Of a stretch of DNA of 64,000 nt, positions 44,255 through 55,824 are shown one piece after another. Position numbers and translations under genes: made by a program. The stretch is from the NCBI GenBank assembly GCA_021399435.1, contig JAJTUP010000029.1, positions 620,001 through 684,000 of the forward strand, given 5' to 3'. This stretch comes from Diaporthe sp. PMI_573 (Eukaryota; Ascomycota; Sordariomycetes; Diaporthales; Diaporthaceae). The notes beneath the pieces are model-generated. The model had not been told where the DNA came from. It made no database searches and saw only the letters and a list, made by a program, of their open reading frames with translations. Position 1 is the first letter of the stretch, and each line of letters starts with the position of its first letter.

Positions 44255-47200
44255 CCAGCGCCACCAGCAGTAACAGCAACAACAGGGGTAATGACTATCT
44301 CTCCCGGCTCGGAGGCAGGGAGCCCCTCCAGGAGTCGACGGGCAATATCCAGCACCACAACCACCACCACCACCACCACAACCCTCACTACCCTTATGGC
44401 CAACGGGCCCTGCCCTCCCTATCAGCGGCGTCGTCCGCCTCCTGCACCCCGGTCCTGAGCCACACCCTGTCCGCGATCCCCCCGCCCCCGATCCTGCCGA
44501 CGCAGGCACTCGAGTCCACGGGCGTGGTGGTGTCGTCGTCGTCCGCGGCGTCCCAGCAGCAAGACCAGCACCACCAAAACCACCACACCCAGCAGCAGCA
44601 ACATTCCCAAGGTGGCGTCGTCCTCGGCGCCGGGCCTGCTGCCGCTCTGGCGGCCGCCGGCGGGACGTCCACGCTCAGGCTCCGGCGGCACCAGCTCAAC
44701 CTGAACAAGCAGAGCAGGCACAGCAAGAACCCCATCTACCTGTCGCCCGAGTTCTGCCAGTACCGCATGAAGCAGAAGGACAAGGATGAGCAGAAGTGGC
44801 CCGACATCCTCGAGGATGCCTTTCTTGACGGTACTTTCTTCCCCCTTCGCCTCCTACTACCTCCCTTCCTTCCTCTTTCATTCTATCCCTGCCCACCCAG
44901 CTTTCTCTGTTGGCCCCAGGTCACATACGTCCGATATCCAAGCCAAGTCCACGTCGAAATACAAAATAAAAATAAGCACAAGCATACAGAAAAACAAAAG
45001 GCTAACCCCAAACCGTCTCTTACCTACACAACAGCCCTGCTCCTGATTGTCCACATGGGCCGGCGCAAGTACCACATGCACGGCAAGCAGCACGGCCGCA
45101 ACATGCTCATCTGCGAGTACATCTGGATAGCGTGGAAGCAGCAGACGCTTCCCCCGGGGGCGCCCGCCCCGCCGCAGTACACCATGCAGGAGGTCAAGCC
45201 CTGCCAGTGCAAGCCGCCCAAGAAGCCGCACCGCGACGACGAGCAGTGCTGGGTCAAGGTCAAGCACGACTGGTACCGCGAGCGCAAGCAGGTCTCCAGC
45301 CATATCCAGGTCATCAAGAACTTCTTCCGGTTCCACCCTGCCTGTGAGTCTTTGTCTTTCCCTTCCCATTTTTTCAGTATATTGTCTGCCCCCTCTATGG
45401 TACGTCACTTGTTTGCCTCCCACTGGGGGCCGGGGCCCCGCAAAGCTTCCGGCCAGCTGGAGTGCCCATGCGGAGATCTCGAACTTGTAGATCTTCTTGG
45501 GTTGGCACTAGGCAAAAGTGCTGTGCGCAACGGCGGTCCGGTACCAGCCTAGCCTAGTGTACCGCTCATTGTACCCATTGTTCCCAATCCGGCATCTCAA
45601 CTTGGCATACACAGATGAGAGCCTAGCTGACGATGGCGCCTGCTTGGCCCTGATATACAGACCACTTCTTCTTCTCCAAGGGCTCGGAGGAGAGCGGCAA
45701 GGACAAGAAGAAGTCCAGCCCGGGGCGGTGGTACAAGGAGAACACGGACCAGAAGTCGTTCAAGGACGACCCGGTGCTCAACGCGCTCAAGGAGGACCGG
45801 CTCCCGGACGTGCGGCCCAACTATGAGTATTTCGGGCAGCTGCTCGGCATGAACCACGCCGTGCAGGTCAGCCCGTCCATGTGCTGGCTGTACCTGTCCA
45901 ACGACCTGATCCGGGACCAGTCGTCGACCGAGGCGCGGTTCTACACGGACGAGGACGGCATCAAGCGCGAGGAGGAGGTGATCAAGGTGAAGACGTACCA
46001 CCCGGAGCAGGGGCTCCTCCCGCACTGGGACTTCCCGCACCGGTACGAGTTCACGAGCGGGCGCAAGGAGTGGGGCGCGCGCGACAAGGAGGACCGCAGC
46101 ATCCGGCAGACCTTCCTGCACGAGTACAACTGGGACATGAAGCAGACCGAGTCGAGCAGCGTGCGCGAGGTGTGCGACGAGTGGGAGGTCGACCACCCGG
46201 AGCTGCACGCCAGCCTGCAGAGCGTCATCGAGCACCACGACCTGCAGAACGCCCACTGCCACTCGGCCAGCCAGTGCGACATCATCCACATGGACCTGAC
46301 CCTCGACGTCCACGGCATCACCAAGCTGACCAAGCTGCCCAAGGGAAGCGCCTTCCGGCCCCTCGTCAAGATCACCGTCGCCCAGCCGGTCCTGCAGAAC
46401 CACCACTGGTGCGTGCGCACCCGCCTAGAGCGGCCGCCGGAGCTGTGCTCCAACGGGAGGGGGACGACCTTCAAGGATGACCTGGAGATGGGCTACGTCT
46501 TCACGCACGTGCGCGGCTGCCACGACAGGAACCCGACCTGCGACTGCCGGGAGCGCCGGAGGGGCAACGTGTGGTCGGTCCCGTTCCCCGAGGTCCAGTG
46601 GGCAGAGGCCCTGGACCTGTGCGCGACCTACCCGCGGTACTTCCTGCCCAAGGAGAAGAAGAGCGGCTCGGGCGGCGGCGGCGGCGGGGCCGCCAAGAAG
46701 GACGAGGACGACGCCAAGGAGGAGGACGTCGTCACGCAGATGGACCTGATGAAGTCCACCGCCATGTTCCAGGAGCTCTGGTCCAGCCCGCCCACGCCCC
46801 CCGGTGCGCCTGACCAGCTGAACTGGATACGGCGTGCCGTGATCCTCTGGACGTTTAACACGATCCACTTCTTTGACAAGGAGAGGAAGCTGTGCACGAC
46901 GCCGGCGGGGACGAATTGGCGATTCTTGACTGCCGTGGACCCCCTGTCGCCGATGCATCAGGAGAGGATGCTCCTGAGTGGCAGCGCCGCCCAGAGAGGT
47001 GATCGAGTGGTCATGTCGCCGTCGCCCACGTACCAGCAGATGCTCAACGCACAGATGGCCGAGAACTTCAGCTCGGCCTGGACCGGCGGTAATGTTCACT
47101 TGAACATTCCCCAGGGCGGCACTCAGTCCAATCCTTCATCGCTGCCTGTTTCTCCTATGCCCTCATATGGGCCATCAAACCTAAGTCTCCACGGGAATTT

Positions 47201-48197
47201 CACCAACGGTCTCGTCACCCCACCGCCATCAGCAGCACTCACATCGTCATATATAGCTGCTTTTGACGGCTCCTCGGGCATCGGCGTGCACTCTCAAGAC
47301 TTAGGTGGCCAAAACTTGGGATTCATGCCCACCACGACCTCGACCAATACTGAGGCGAGCTTCATGACAAGCGGTTCTTTTTCGACGGACTCCTACATCC
47401 CTTACAACACAGGGAACAACAGTTTCTACGAGGAGCCCGAGGACGACGAGAGCGACACCACTCTCCCAGGGTGCGAAAGCGCCGACCTGTCCGGCCTGCC
47501 TTCACAGCAATGGTCCAACATGAACAGCACTGCTCACACCGGCAACAACGTCCTGGCCCTCGACTGGAACCACCCGGACCTCACCAGCGGGCTGTCGATG
47601 ACAGTCAACGACGAGACGGGCCTGGGCGGCGAGGTGGGGACGAACCCACTGGACGACAGCGCGCGGCAGATGCAGAACCCCTACGACGCCTGCGCACAGG
47701 TGGTGGTGGTGCGCTCCGAGGCCGGGAGGCAGAACAGGGCGCAGTCCAGCGACCACTACCTGGCCGGGCTGCAGCGGATGCAGGGAAGCCTCGACAACAG
47801 CAGGGAGCGGCTCGAGCAGCAGCAGCAGCAGCAGCAGCACAGGACCGCCGTCCCCGCCAACGACGATGACATCTGGAACACGTCCGCGTCGACGCCCAAC
47901 AACTGCGACGGGGGCCCGATCGGCGGGGGAGGCCAGGACGCCTCGGCGCAGTTCAGCCAGTCAGCCGCGGGCTGGGACGACAGCTTCGGCCAGTTCCACT
48001 CGCAGCAGCACCGCCATCATACTGATGGGCTACCTAGGCCCGGGCAGGAGTATCTGGGCGGGCCGGGCGGTCTCAGCCCGCTGGTCAGCCGCAAGCGCTC
48101 CAGGGAGGAGGCAGACGGGGAAGACGCGTACTCGTTGGGCTCGATGGCAGGGTACGTATCCTCGGGGCACAAGAATCTCCGTTACCGCCTGAGTTGA
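44071..48197 (+). CDS. TEA/ATTS-domain transcription factor with an insertion in the TEA domain
   Basis: Three exons inferred: 44071-44830, 45035-45343 and 45661-48197, giving 1201 residues. The N-terminus has Asn, His and Gln runs. The TEA domain begins at about 240 (EQKWPDILEDAFLDALLL), continues with the family signature MGRRKYHMHGKQHGRNMLICEYI (261-283), and ends with the recognition helix RKQVSSHIQVIKNFF (337-351). TEA proteins (AbaA, Tec1, TEAD) bind CATTC-like sites, and AbaA controls conidiophore development. Between helices two and three there are about 53 residues where AbaA and TEAD have about 9; the extra part is Pro-rich with Cys at 310, 312 and 325. Downstream is a long conserved-looking region with further Cys/His (HCHSASQCD, RNPTCDCRERRRG), then a disordered tail with a Gln run. 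Intron one (204 bases) is a multiple of three without a stop. I do not assign the name abaA because of the insertion. Confidence 0.88.
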
Positions 48198-49395
48198 CGC
48201 TCAGATGCCTGCTATGGGTTGACCGAAGCGCAATGATGGTGTCAGCGTGGGACCGGCAATACCAGAATGAGAGTCAGTATTGGTCGACTTGGCTCACGGG
48301 CCAGGTTCGGGTGCTTGGGCCGGGTCGTCGACGGATGTCGGATCGCTGTTCCTTGGATAAAAGGTGTGGGGCAATGCGATAGACGCGATAGACAGGGCCC
48401 AGTTGACAGGCTTGGGGATGTTCGGGACGTTTACCGGGTATCGGATGAAACCCAGGGGTTTTGGCGTTTCACGATACCCACTTGCAGGTGTGTGGCACAC
48501 ACTCGCTGTATTTTGTTGAGGCGTGCGTGGTTGGTCATGGGACAACTTGTGGCGAGTGATTGGTCGCGAGGTGCATGGAGTCTGGAAATGTCTACAATCT
48601 TTCTGTCACAAACTACGAGGGCCCGGAGGATAACCTCAGGCTTCCATGCAGGTAATGTCTGCAGATTATTCATTCAGCACAGACAGTGAACGTTTCCCAT
48701 TGCCAACCGGTCATTGAGCTCATTGGAGCTGGGCCTTGAAACTCAAGCACAGAGCCGCGATTGACTTTTTTGCTTTTACATTACAAGTTCCAGGCACCAG
48801 AGCAAAGGTAGACTTTTTAAATGCAGAATTACTAGAGAATATAGGTGGGTGGTTTCGTTTTAATCCGTGTGTATATTCTTGTCATTGTCGGGCTGCTTAT
48901 CTTATCAGCCCAACTGGCCTCTGCTGCTTCTTTCTTTCTTTTAAGTTACGCAACCATAGCTGTAAATCAACAATTCTTCACAGTTGACTTGTGCCCTTGT
49001 TGCTACAAGATGTGAGGACCGTCTCAGTTATCGAGCTATAGGCGGTCGCTGTATATAGTACTGAATACCTGAAGACCTAGTATTAGATAATACACAACAC
49101 TAATACGAGTATGCAAAACAATCTTCACAAATCTCACCTGGGCAGCTTGGCCAACTTCGCATCTGCAGCCTGGCCAACAGTATTTATTAACCGACACAGC
49201 ATCCGAAGCAGCCGCGGACGTCTGTTGGCGCTGAAAAAGGAAGGTGGCGGAGAGGCCTGCCAGCCAACAGACCTTTCGGATCGTCCCAAATGCGATGATC
49301 TGATCTACTTACACGCCGAGGTCTCACCATGTCCACGTTCGCTCGGACGTGCCAATACTAGTCATCCCCATCAATCCTCAACTTGTTCCCAAAAA
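48198..49395. other. Intergenic between TEA gene and SDR gene
   Basis: It probably holds the 3' UTR of the TEA gene and the promoter of the SDR gene. Frames are short and unconvincing, and the 48,750-49,110 part is AT-richer. Nothing else is recognised. Confidence 0.6.
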
Positions 49396-50474
49396 ATGGC
49401 CCCCAAGCCCAAGTCGGTGCTAGTGACCGGCTGCTCGGCCGGCGGTCTCGGGGCCGCCATCGCCACCAACATAGCCAAGACCGGTGCCGGCCACCATCAC
49501 GTCTTCGCGACGGCGCGCCACACGGCCAAGATCCCAGAGGAGCTGTCCAGCCTCGCCAACGTCACGGTGCTAGAGCTGGATGTCACCTCCGCGCCCTCGG
49601 TCGCGGCGGCGGCCGCGGCCGTCGCCGACAGCGGCCACGGGCTCGACGTGCTGGTGAACAACGCCGGGGCCGGGTACGCATCGCCCATCATCGAGATGGA
49701 CATTGAAGAGGCAAAGCGGACTTACGACACCAACGTCTGGGGTACCATCCGGGCCACCCAGGCCTTTGCGGGCCTCTTGATCGAGAGCTCCGGCCGTATC
49801 GTCAACGTGAGCACCGTCGGCTCTGTCCTGAACATGCCGTGGATCTGTGCGTCTAGTCTAGCCTCCTTCACAAGCCGCCGATACTTTTTAATTCATTTAC
49901 CTCGGCTTCTGACTAACATATGCTTTTCTTGCGCTTCCCTTTCAAAGCTGTGTACAGCTCGTCCAAGGCTGCCCTGAACATCATCTCGGAGAGCCTGCGG
50001 CTCGAGCTCTCACCCTTCGGTGTCAGCGTCGTGACTATCCTAGCTGGGCTCCTCGAGACCAATTTCCACGCCGGGGACATGCAGTTCAAACTCCGTCCCG
50101 ACTCGCTCTACGCGCCCATCGACGAGATCATAGAAGGCTGGGCGAGTGGTAGGTCCAAGCCCAAAGGCCAGTCGGCGGAGGATTTCGCCGCAAGTATCGC
50201 TGGGGATATTCTCGGCCAAGGTGAAGGAGGCCTGGTCTGGAAGGGCCCCAACGCAGGTTCGATCAAATGGGCATCCAAGTTCTTCCCATCTTCTCTCATG
50301 GTAAGCACGAGGACTCTATCTAACCCATGTCCATTTACCGATGGGGCTCTTTCAGATTCCCCCAATCCCCATCCACGTATTTATCGTACTCACACGCAAT
50401 TACTCCAGGACTCGTCACTGAGCCAGGGCCAAGGGTTGAAAGAGCTAGCAGCAGAGAATTCGGGGAAGAAATAG
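49396..50474 (+). CDS. Short-chain dehydrogenase, Ayr1-like (1-acyl-DHAP reductase type)
   Basis: Three exons inferred: 49396-49846, 49948-50300 and 50409-50474, giving 289 residues. It is a classical SDR with a Rossmann nucleotide site VLVTGCSAGGLGAAIA (near residue 8), the structural NNAGAG motif, and the Asn-containing TYDTNVWGTIRATQAF helix. It has a catalytic serine in VNVSTVGS and the active-site YSSSKAALN (Tyr-x3-Lys). The layout and the end of the protein (SLSQGQGLKELAAEN) resemble NADPH-dependent 1-acyldihydroxyacetone-phosphate reductases (Ayr1) and their many fungal paralogues. A precise substrate cannot be given. No membrane anchor is evident. Intron two (108 bases) is a multiple of three and lacks an in-frame stop, so its exclusion rests on splice signals and on the match of the spliced C-terminus to relatives. 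Confidence 0.88.
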
Positions 50475-53400
50475 GTATCTGGTGCACCGGGACCCGAGAA
50501 CTCCAGTGGCGCTCTTGACTCAACCCTTGGGGGAAGGAAATCTGGGATGGTGAATGTGATGGCGTGCCATGCCCGAGAGCAACGGTGATTTGGAGTTCCC
50601 AAGTGCTTCCACGATGGAGATCACTTGAGGAGATTCAGAGACAAGGCAGCTGTCCTCAATATTTTAATTGATTTCAAGTGGACGCTGCCTTGTACCCAAG
50701 GGAAAGGGCTGCTAGAAATCAAAGGGGGCAGGTTGAAGTCCTAGAGGGTGTGGGCGCTTGGGCCACCTAGCGAATGCAGTGTGGCCCGCTTTGCACACTT
50801 ACGCACACTCACATCAAGAGTCTGAGTTTGCTGTAAGTCTAAGCGAAGGCAGTCATTGGCCACTCGCTGTCGTGAGATCGGACGGTGATCATCTTTACTC
50901 GACTGCAAATGGGAAACTTAAAGCGGGCTGTGATGGTTGAATAAACTCGCGCATGTTTCATCCCTTGTCGGTGAAAGAAACGAGGCCAAGACGGTGTTTC
51001 TGGGGACAGCAATGGGAAGCGCTCCGTTCGAGTTGAGCGCGCGTATTACGGGTCCATATTTCGCAAACAGCAGCGCAGACCATCGTTGACGGAGATAAAG
51101 TGGTGTCGTCTCGGGGCCCCTACCGGGAAACCTGTGGATCCATAGTACCGGGGACCCCTGTCGGCAGCGGCGCTTTGGGTGTTGAGGCTCAAAGAGATCG
51201 ATAGCCTATCGGCTGCGCGAAAATGGGCGCTTGGCAAGGAGGTGTTTCAGTGCGGTCAGACCAGGCCCGTTACCCCCATGCATGTGAGCAGCGACTAGCG
51301 CCTCCAGACAAAGATCCAGAGTGACAGCGAGTGACTGGAGGGGAATATTCGACCGTGAGACGGACTGGGCCACAATCCACGGGAATCCATATGCCGGCAG
51401 ACACTCGGAGCCTTGGGCTGGAAGACGCGGCATGTCTTGGCCACACAGACATTACTTGCATGGGGTTCAACTGACTACCGAGGTGGTGGGATGTCGGCAC
51501 GCACAAGAGTCTGCCAGTCTCGACGACGGCTAGTGCAAATGCCGCGAACCATCTGAGGAGATCTGACAGGATGATTGCTTGTCAGAACATGAGTTGACTC
51601 AAGTGGGCCAAGAGGAAAGCTCATGCGAGAAAGCTCATGCGAGAAACTCGTCCGGTCACCGCGGATGTGGATTGATCCCTGGGGCTTGGTTCACGAGGTC
51701 TGGCTTGCGGGTGAATGGTGTAGAAAAGACGAAACCCGGGAGAATTTCGACTCAGTCTAGTCGGCCGAGCTAAGGGAAGAGCCCGATCCGGCCGGACTGC
51801 CAGTCTGCCCTGGCGTTCGATCTTGGACTAAGCCTGGGTGTCAGTGGTGTGTTGGGCGGCGAACATGGACAGGACCAGGTCGGTAGCGGGAGCGGGGATG
51901 ATGGGTGACGGGTGGCAGATGGTGTTGCGCCGAGACAAAGTCCCGAGATTTGGGGGGTCGGTGAAAGGCGTCGACAACCCAGCAGACGAGGATGACAGGG
52001 TGGATAGTGAGATGACCCAGGACACGAGGTCGTCGGAGGTCAAGAAATAGGGTCAGCATCGTGTTAATGACGGTGGTTCCATGGGCCTTGCCAGGCGCTG
52101 CAGCGACAACTCAGCCAGTCGTGTGAGGGCGGTCTGGGCCGTCGACGTGGCCGGTGGAGTCGGCCATGGTCGCGGGTGTTGAGGCGAGATGGTTGGCTGT
52201 GAGCTGCTTTTGTGGTGTTTGGGCAGTCGACGTGCGCGCACCGGTAGCCGCCGAGGGCGGCTCCACAGCCACTGCAGTCTGACTGTGCATACACGACACA
52301 GACAGTGTGCGATCAAGCGCGGAGGGTGGTAGCACGGCAGACAGGACAACGTGTGCCCGACAGTGACTGTGTTTGAATAGCAGGCGTCTCATATGGGCCC
52401 TAGTCGGTCGGGTCGGTGAGGGGATCAAGGAATCGGAGGTGGTGATAGTGACGAGTCTGATGGCAGAGAATGTGACACTTGGTTGGATGTCGAGGCGTGG
52501 CAGTCGGTCAGACAAGCCGTGCAGAACTGCAGAATGAGTGGCCCAACGGCTCGGGCGCACGGGCCTTCAGATCCACCCTTAAGGGTAAGCGAGCGCAGGG
52601 GTTGGCCATCCCTGCCCGCGGGGCAAGAGTGTGTGTGCTGGTGTTCCAGACTGACAAATCGTTTTAGCCGCGGGGTGGTCACTGTCAACCCATACTTTGG
52701 CGGGGAGGTACATCACCCTGGTAATGCGGGCGCTAGAACGGCAGGTACAGTGGTTCACCAGAAACGGCAAGCGTTTACACCTCCTTCCTGCCTTGCTTTG
52801 CTTAACATCCTGACATCCTCACACGCACACACACACACACACACACAAAAGACCAGACAAGGCATACTTCTTGTTCCTGACCCCACCGTCGCAGTCGTCT
52901 CCGAGACATTTGCAACCCTGTTCATGGCGCCCCATAATTTAGATCCTGGTCGCATATCATTATCGCGCAATGGGATTTGCAACCAGCATCTAAGGAATCG
53001 CCCAACTGCCACAGTACTCCGTAGCTCCCACATGCGACAGAACGAAGTTCGACTGCCCTCCCTTGTTCTCAACACCCTGGAACCTGGAAGGAACCTGGAA
53101 GGGCGGCCGATGTTGTCTCGTGCCTGGCGCTACCTGAGGTTTAGTCCCCGCCTCCCTGTCTCCACGGATGGTCGGACTCACCTCTCCATATTGCTGCTTC
53201 TTCGACATGGGATGAAGTCTGGAGTCTCGAGAGAGCCTGGCCCCGCCCACGCCACACCCACCCACAGACAGAGATGGCCACATAGCATGTGGTCGACAAT
53301 GCTGGTCACAGTAAGTGTGTCCTTGGCCGTGTGGCCTTGCATGGGTCGAGCTCCACAAAACACGCGCCCAACCTCTGCAAACATCTCTTTTTTTGTTTTC

Positions 53401-54396
53401 AACCTCGACCGTTCATGTCCACTCGTTTCCTCCCCAGAGGCCTGTATGCCTTCCCTCGCTCCTCGGGGCCCACCACGGGAAACAAACACGATATCTCTCG
53501 TCTGCATGCACTGCTCGCAGTCATCTTCACCGTACATGTACATACTGAACCTGGTCGTGAGCAGATATCTCTCTCCGATCGAGTGATTTCATCGGCTCCA
53601 TCGCCCTGCATCCCATTGTGACCATCCGCACTCGTCTACCACTCCCGCGGTTTTTTAACTCTCCAATCTTCTTTGCTGAAATCCAAACTCTCGTCTCTGA
53701 CATCCACCTTCATCTTCTGCAAGTCATCATCTGATCTGCAAGGACTCATCGAGGCCCCATTGTGCGACCGCTTCTTCGGCCCATCCGACCCAGTTGGCCC
53801 ATATCATTCTGGCCTTCACCACCTGACCGGGCCTTCCATTCTTGATTCACCTTGAAGACGTCAGCTTTGTTGGAACACCAATCCGCTCGGCTGTTCAACA
53901 ATACCCACTCGATTGTCCGAGGTCAAAGACCATCTTTCCCAGTTCAAGGCAGAAAGGCCGCGCTCTCGGTTGGCTTCGCTCAAAGCCCCAGGCTTCCATC
54001 CGAACAATCGCCTTTTTTACTCGACCATTTCCCGCCGTCTATTCATCCATTCACAATGCTGTTGTGATATTACCGCCATTTCTTCTCATTTTTTTCACTT
54101 CTTCATCAGCAGGTCTGACTGTTGCGCCGGCCGTTAATACCGCCCAGCTTTGTTTGATCGAGCCACATTCAACTCGTGCCCTTTGATCCCATTGTGCTTG
54201 CACAACAATACAATTCATCGCCACCCCTCTCGACCATTTAAACTTCTACGGCCGAGGACCAATTTCAACAGAGGCACCTTTCTGGGAATCAACTTTCTGC
54301 GAAATTCCACACGCCAGCCGTGTAATCTACCCAGCTTGATTGATTCAGGCACATTACTCAAACAAAAACTCACAAAAATCACATACACACGACAAC
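50475..54396. other. 3.9 kb intergenic/leader region before the LPMO-like gene
   Basis: No gene is recognised. A 367-codon plus-strand frame at 52,483-53,586 crosses a CA microsatellite and has no family resemblance. The last 700 bases are pyrimidine-rich with several short upstream frames, so part of it is probably a long 5' UTR of the LPMO-like gene. Confidence 0.5.
52825..52847 (+). repeat. (CA)n microsatellite
   Basis: About eleven CA units, interrupted once near the start, inside an open but unconvincing frame. Confidence 0.9.
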
Positions 54397-55824
54397 ATGT
54401 TTCCACGTTCGATTTTGGAGCAGAGTGCTCTGGTGGCTGCGGTTGTTCTCTCGGGCATCCCAGCCACCGTCGCCCACTCTTGGGTTGAGCAACTGAACCG
54501 CATCGCGCCGAACGGCACCATGATCACACCTATAGGATACCAGCGCGGCTACGTTGGACGCGGTGACCCAGGCTTCAAGGGAGACGTTTCGGACGATCTG
54601 TGGCAGATCCCCCCCAACGACCGGGCGGAGGGTGCTGTCATCTATCCCACAGACTTGCTCTGCGCTCCCCAGCAAAAGATCGGCACATACACCAACCCAA
54701 AGTACCCGAAGCTGGTGACCGCACCAGGCGACTGGGTCGCCCTGCGACACCAGGAGAACGGCCACGTGACGCTCCCAGCAACACAAGAGAACAAGCCTCG
54801 CAACCGTGGAACCATCTTCATCTACGGCACGGAGAAGCCCGGTGCCAACGACACGCTGATGTCCATCCACAACGTCTGGAACGCGGATGGCACAGGTGGC
54901 GACGGTCGAGGCCGTCTGCTGGCAACACGGAACTACGATGACGGCCAGTGCTACCAGCTGAACAGCGGTGAGATCTCCACCTCGCGCACGAAGCAGTTCA
55001 ACAAGGAGGCCACGAACCCCATGGGCGAGGACCTGTGGTGCCAGTCCGACCTTCAGCTTCCCTCCGACCTCACCGTCGGCTCCGACTACACCCTGTACTG
55101 GGTCTGGGACTGGCCCACCCTCTCCAAGGCCAACGCCATGGTCGGCGACGATGGCGTCGAGGTCACCAAGCCAGAGACATACACCTCGTGCATGGATATG
55201 GAGATCGTCGACCCCTGCGCTGACGATCTCGGCGACGTCAAGTCCCCGGCCTGCAGCAGCGGCACCGGCGCCGGCGCTAAGTCGAAGGCCAAGTTCGCCA
55301 ACACCTTCTCCAAGGGCCAGTCTTGGGACAGCGCCGCCGTGCCCCAGGAGCTCACCGGCAACTTCGCTGTTGGCGTCGACGGCGCCAACGCTGACTCGAG
55401 CAGCAACACCGGCATGTCTGCACCACCAGACCTGGTCGGCAGCGGCAGCGGCAGCGGCAACTCCGCCACGACGGGTGGTGCTTCCTCTGGCGGCGCGGCT
55501 CCAACTGGCCGCCCAGCTGCCTCAGGTAGTGCCGGCGTGGCATCCTCCTCGGCTTCGACTTTCGCTACCGTCACAACCGCGGCCTCGTCGGCTACCAGCG
55601 CGGCAGCCGCCGACGGTGCCACTGTCACAGAGCTCAGCACCGTCACCGTCACTGAGGGTGTGACCACCGTCACGGTGACAGCTTCGGCAGGTGTCGACGC
55701 TGCTGCTGGTGTCATCAGTGAGGACAGCACTGGTGGACTCGCAATCCCAACGCCAGGCGTCGCGCCCGCCGTGGAGCCATTCACCAAGAGGAGGCGATCC
55801 CGCATCGAGCGCAACCTCTCATAA
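54397..55824 (+). CDS. Secreted protein with LPMO-like N-terminal His and aromatic motifs
   Basis: An intronless frame of 475 residues. A signal peptide (about 1-26, ending PATVA) would be cut to leave His27 as the new N-terminus (HSWVEQLNRI), the hallmark of copper 'histidine-brace' lytic polysaccharide monooxygenases. A second candidate brace histidine stands in GDWVALRHQENGHVTLP (His118 or His123). A late strand YTLYWVWDWP carries Tyr/Trp residues of the kind found near the copper axial position. The catalytic-type domain would span about 27-300 with paired Cys (LLCAP, QCYQL, LWCQS, TSCMD, DPCAD, PACSS). After it comes a long Gly/Ser/Thr/Ala-rich, probably O-glycosylated linker without a carbohydrate-binding module, ending in a basic patch (TKRRRSR). 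It does not match AA9 or AA11 by eye. It may belong to an uncharacterised fungal domain family (the DUF7492 type). Extracellular location is well supported; enzyme activity is inference. Confidence 0.85.
   Translation: MFPRSILEQSALVAAVVLSGIPATVAHSWVEQLNRIAPNGTMITPIGYQRGYVGRGDPGFKGDVSDDLWQIPPNDRAEGAVIYPTDLLCAPQQKIGTYTNPKYPKLVTAPGDWVALRHQENGHVTLPATQENKPRNRGTIFIYGTEKPGANDTLMSIHNVWNADGTGGDGRGRLLATRNYDDGQCYQLNSGEISTSRTKQFNKEATNPMGEDLWCQSDLQLPSDLTVGSDYTLYWVWDWPTLSKANAMVGDDGVEVTKPETYTSCMDMEIVDPCADDLGDVKSPACSSGTGAGAKSKAKFANTFSKGQSWDSAAVPQELTGNFAVGVDGANADSSSNTGMSAPPDLVGSGSGSGNSATTGGASSGGAAPTGRPAASGSAGVASSSASTFATVTTAASSATSAAAADGATVTELSTVTVTEGVTTVTVTASAGVDAAAGVISEDSTGGLAIPTPGVAPAVEPFTKRRRSRIERNLS

Noticed and set aside
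44071..45552. Reading the TEA gene's first two exons as one unspliced frame ending at 45,552
   Set aside because: It would break the TEA domain with intron-like sequence and end before the conserved exon three. Splice signals at 44,831/45,034 and 45,344/45,660 restore the family sequence.
45597..46406. 269-codon minus-strand frame opposite the TEA gene
   Set aside because: Val/Leu/Asp-rich pattern typical of the antisense of a GC-rich coding exon.
52483..53586. 367-codon plus-strand frame
   Set aside because: It crosses a CA microsatellite (giving a His-Thr run), has no family resemblance and has non-protein-like composition. It is long only because GC-rich DNA lacks stops.
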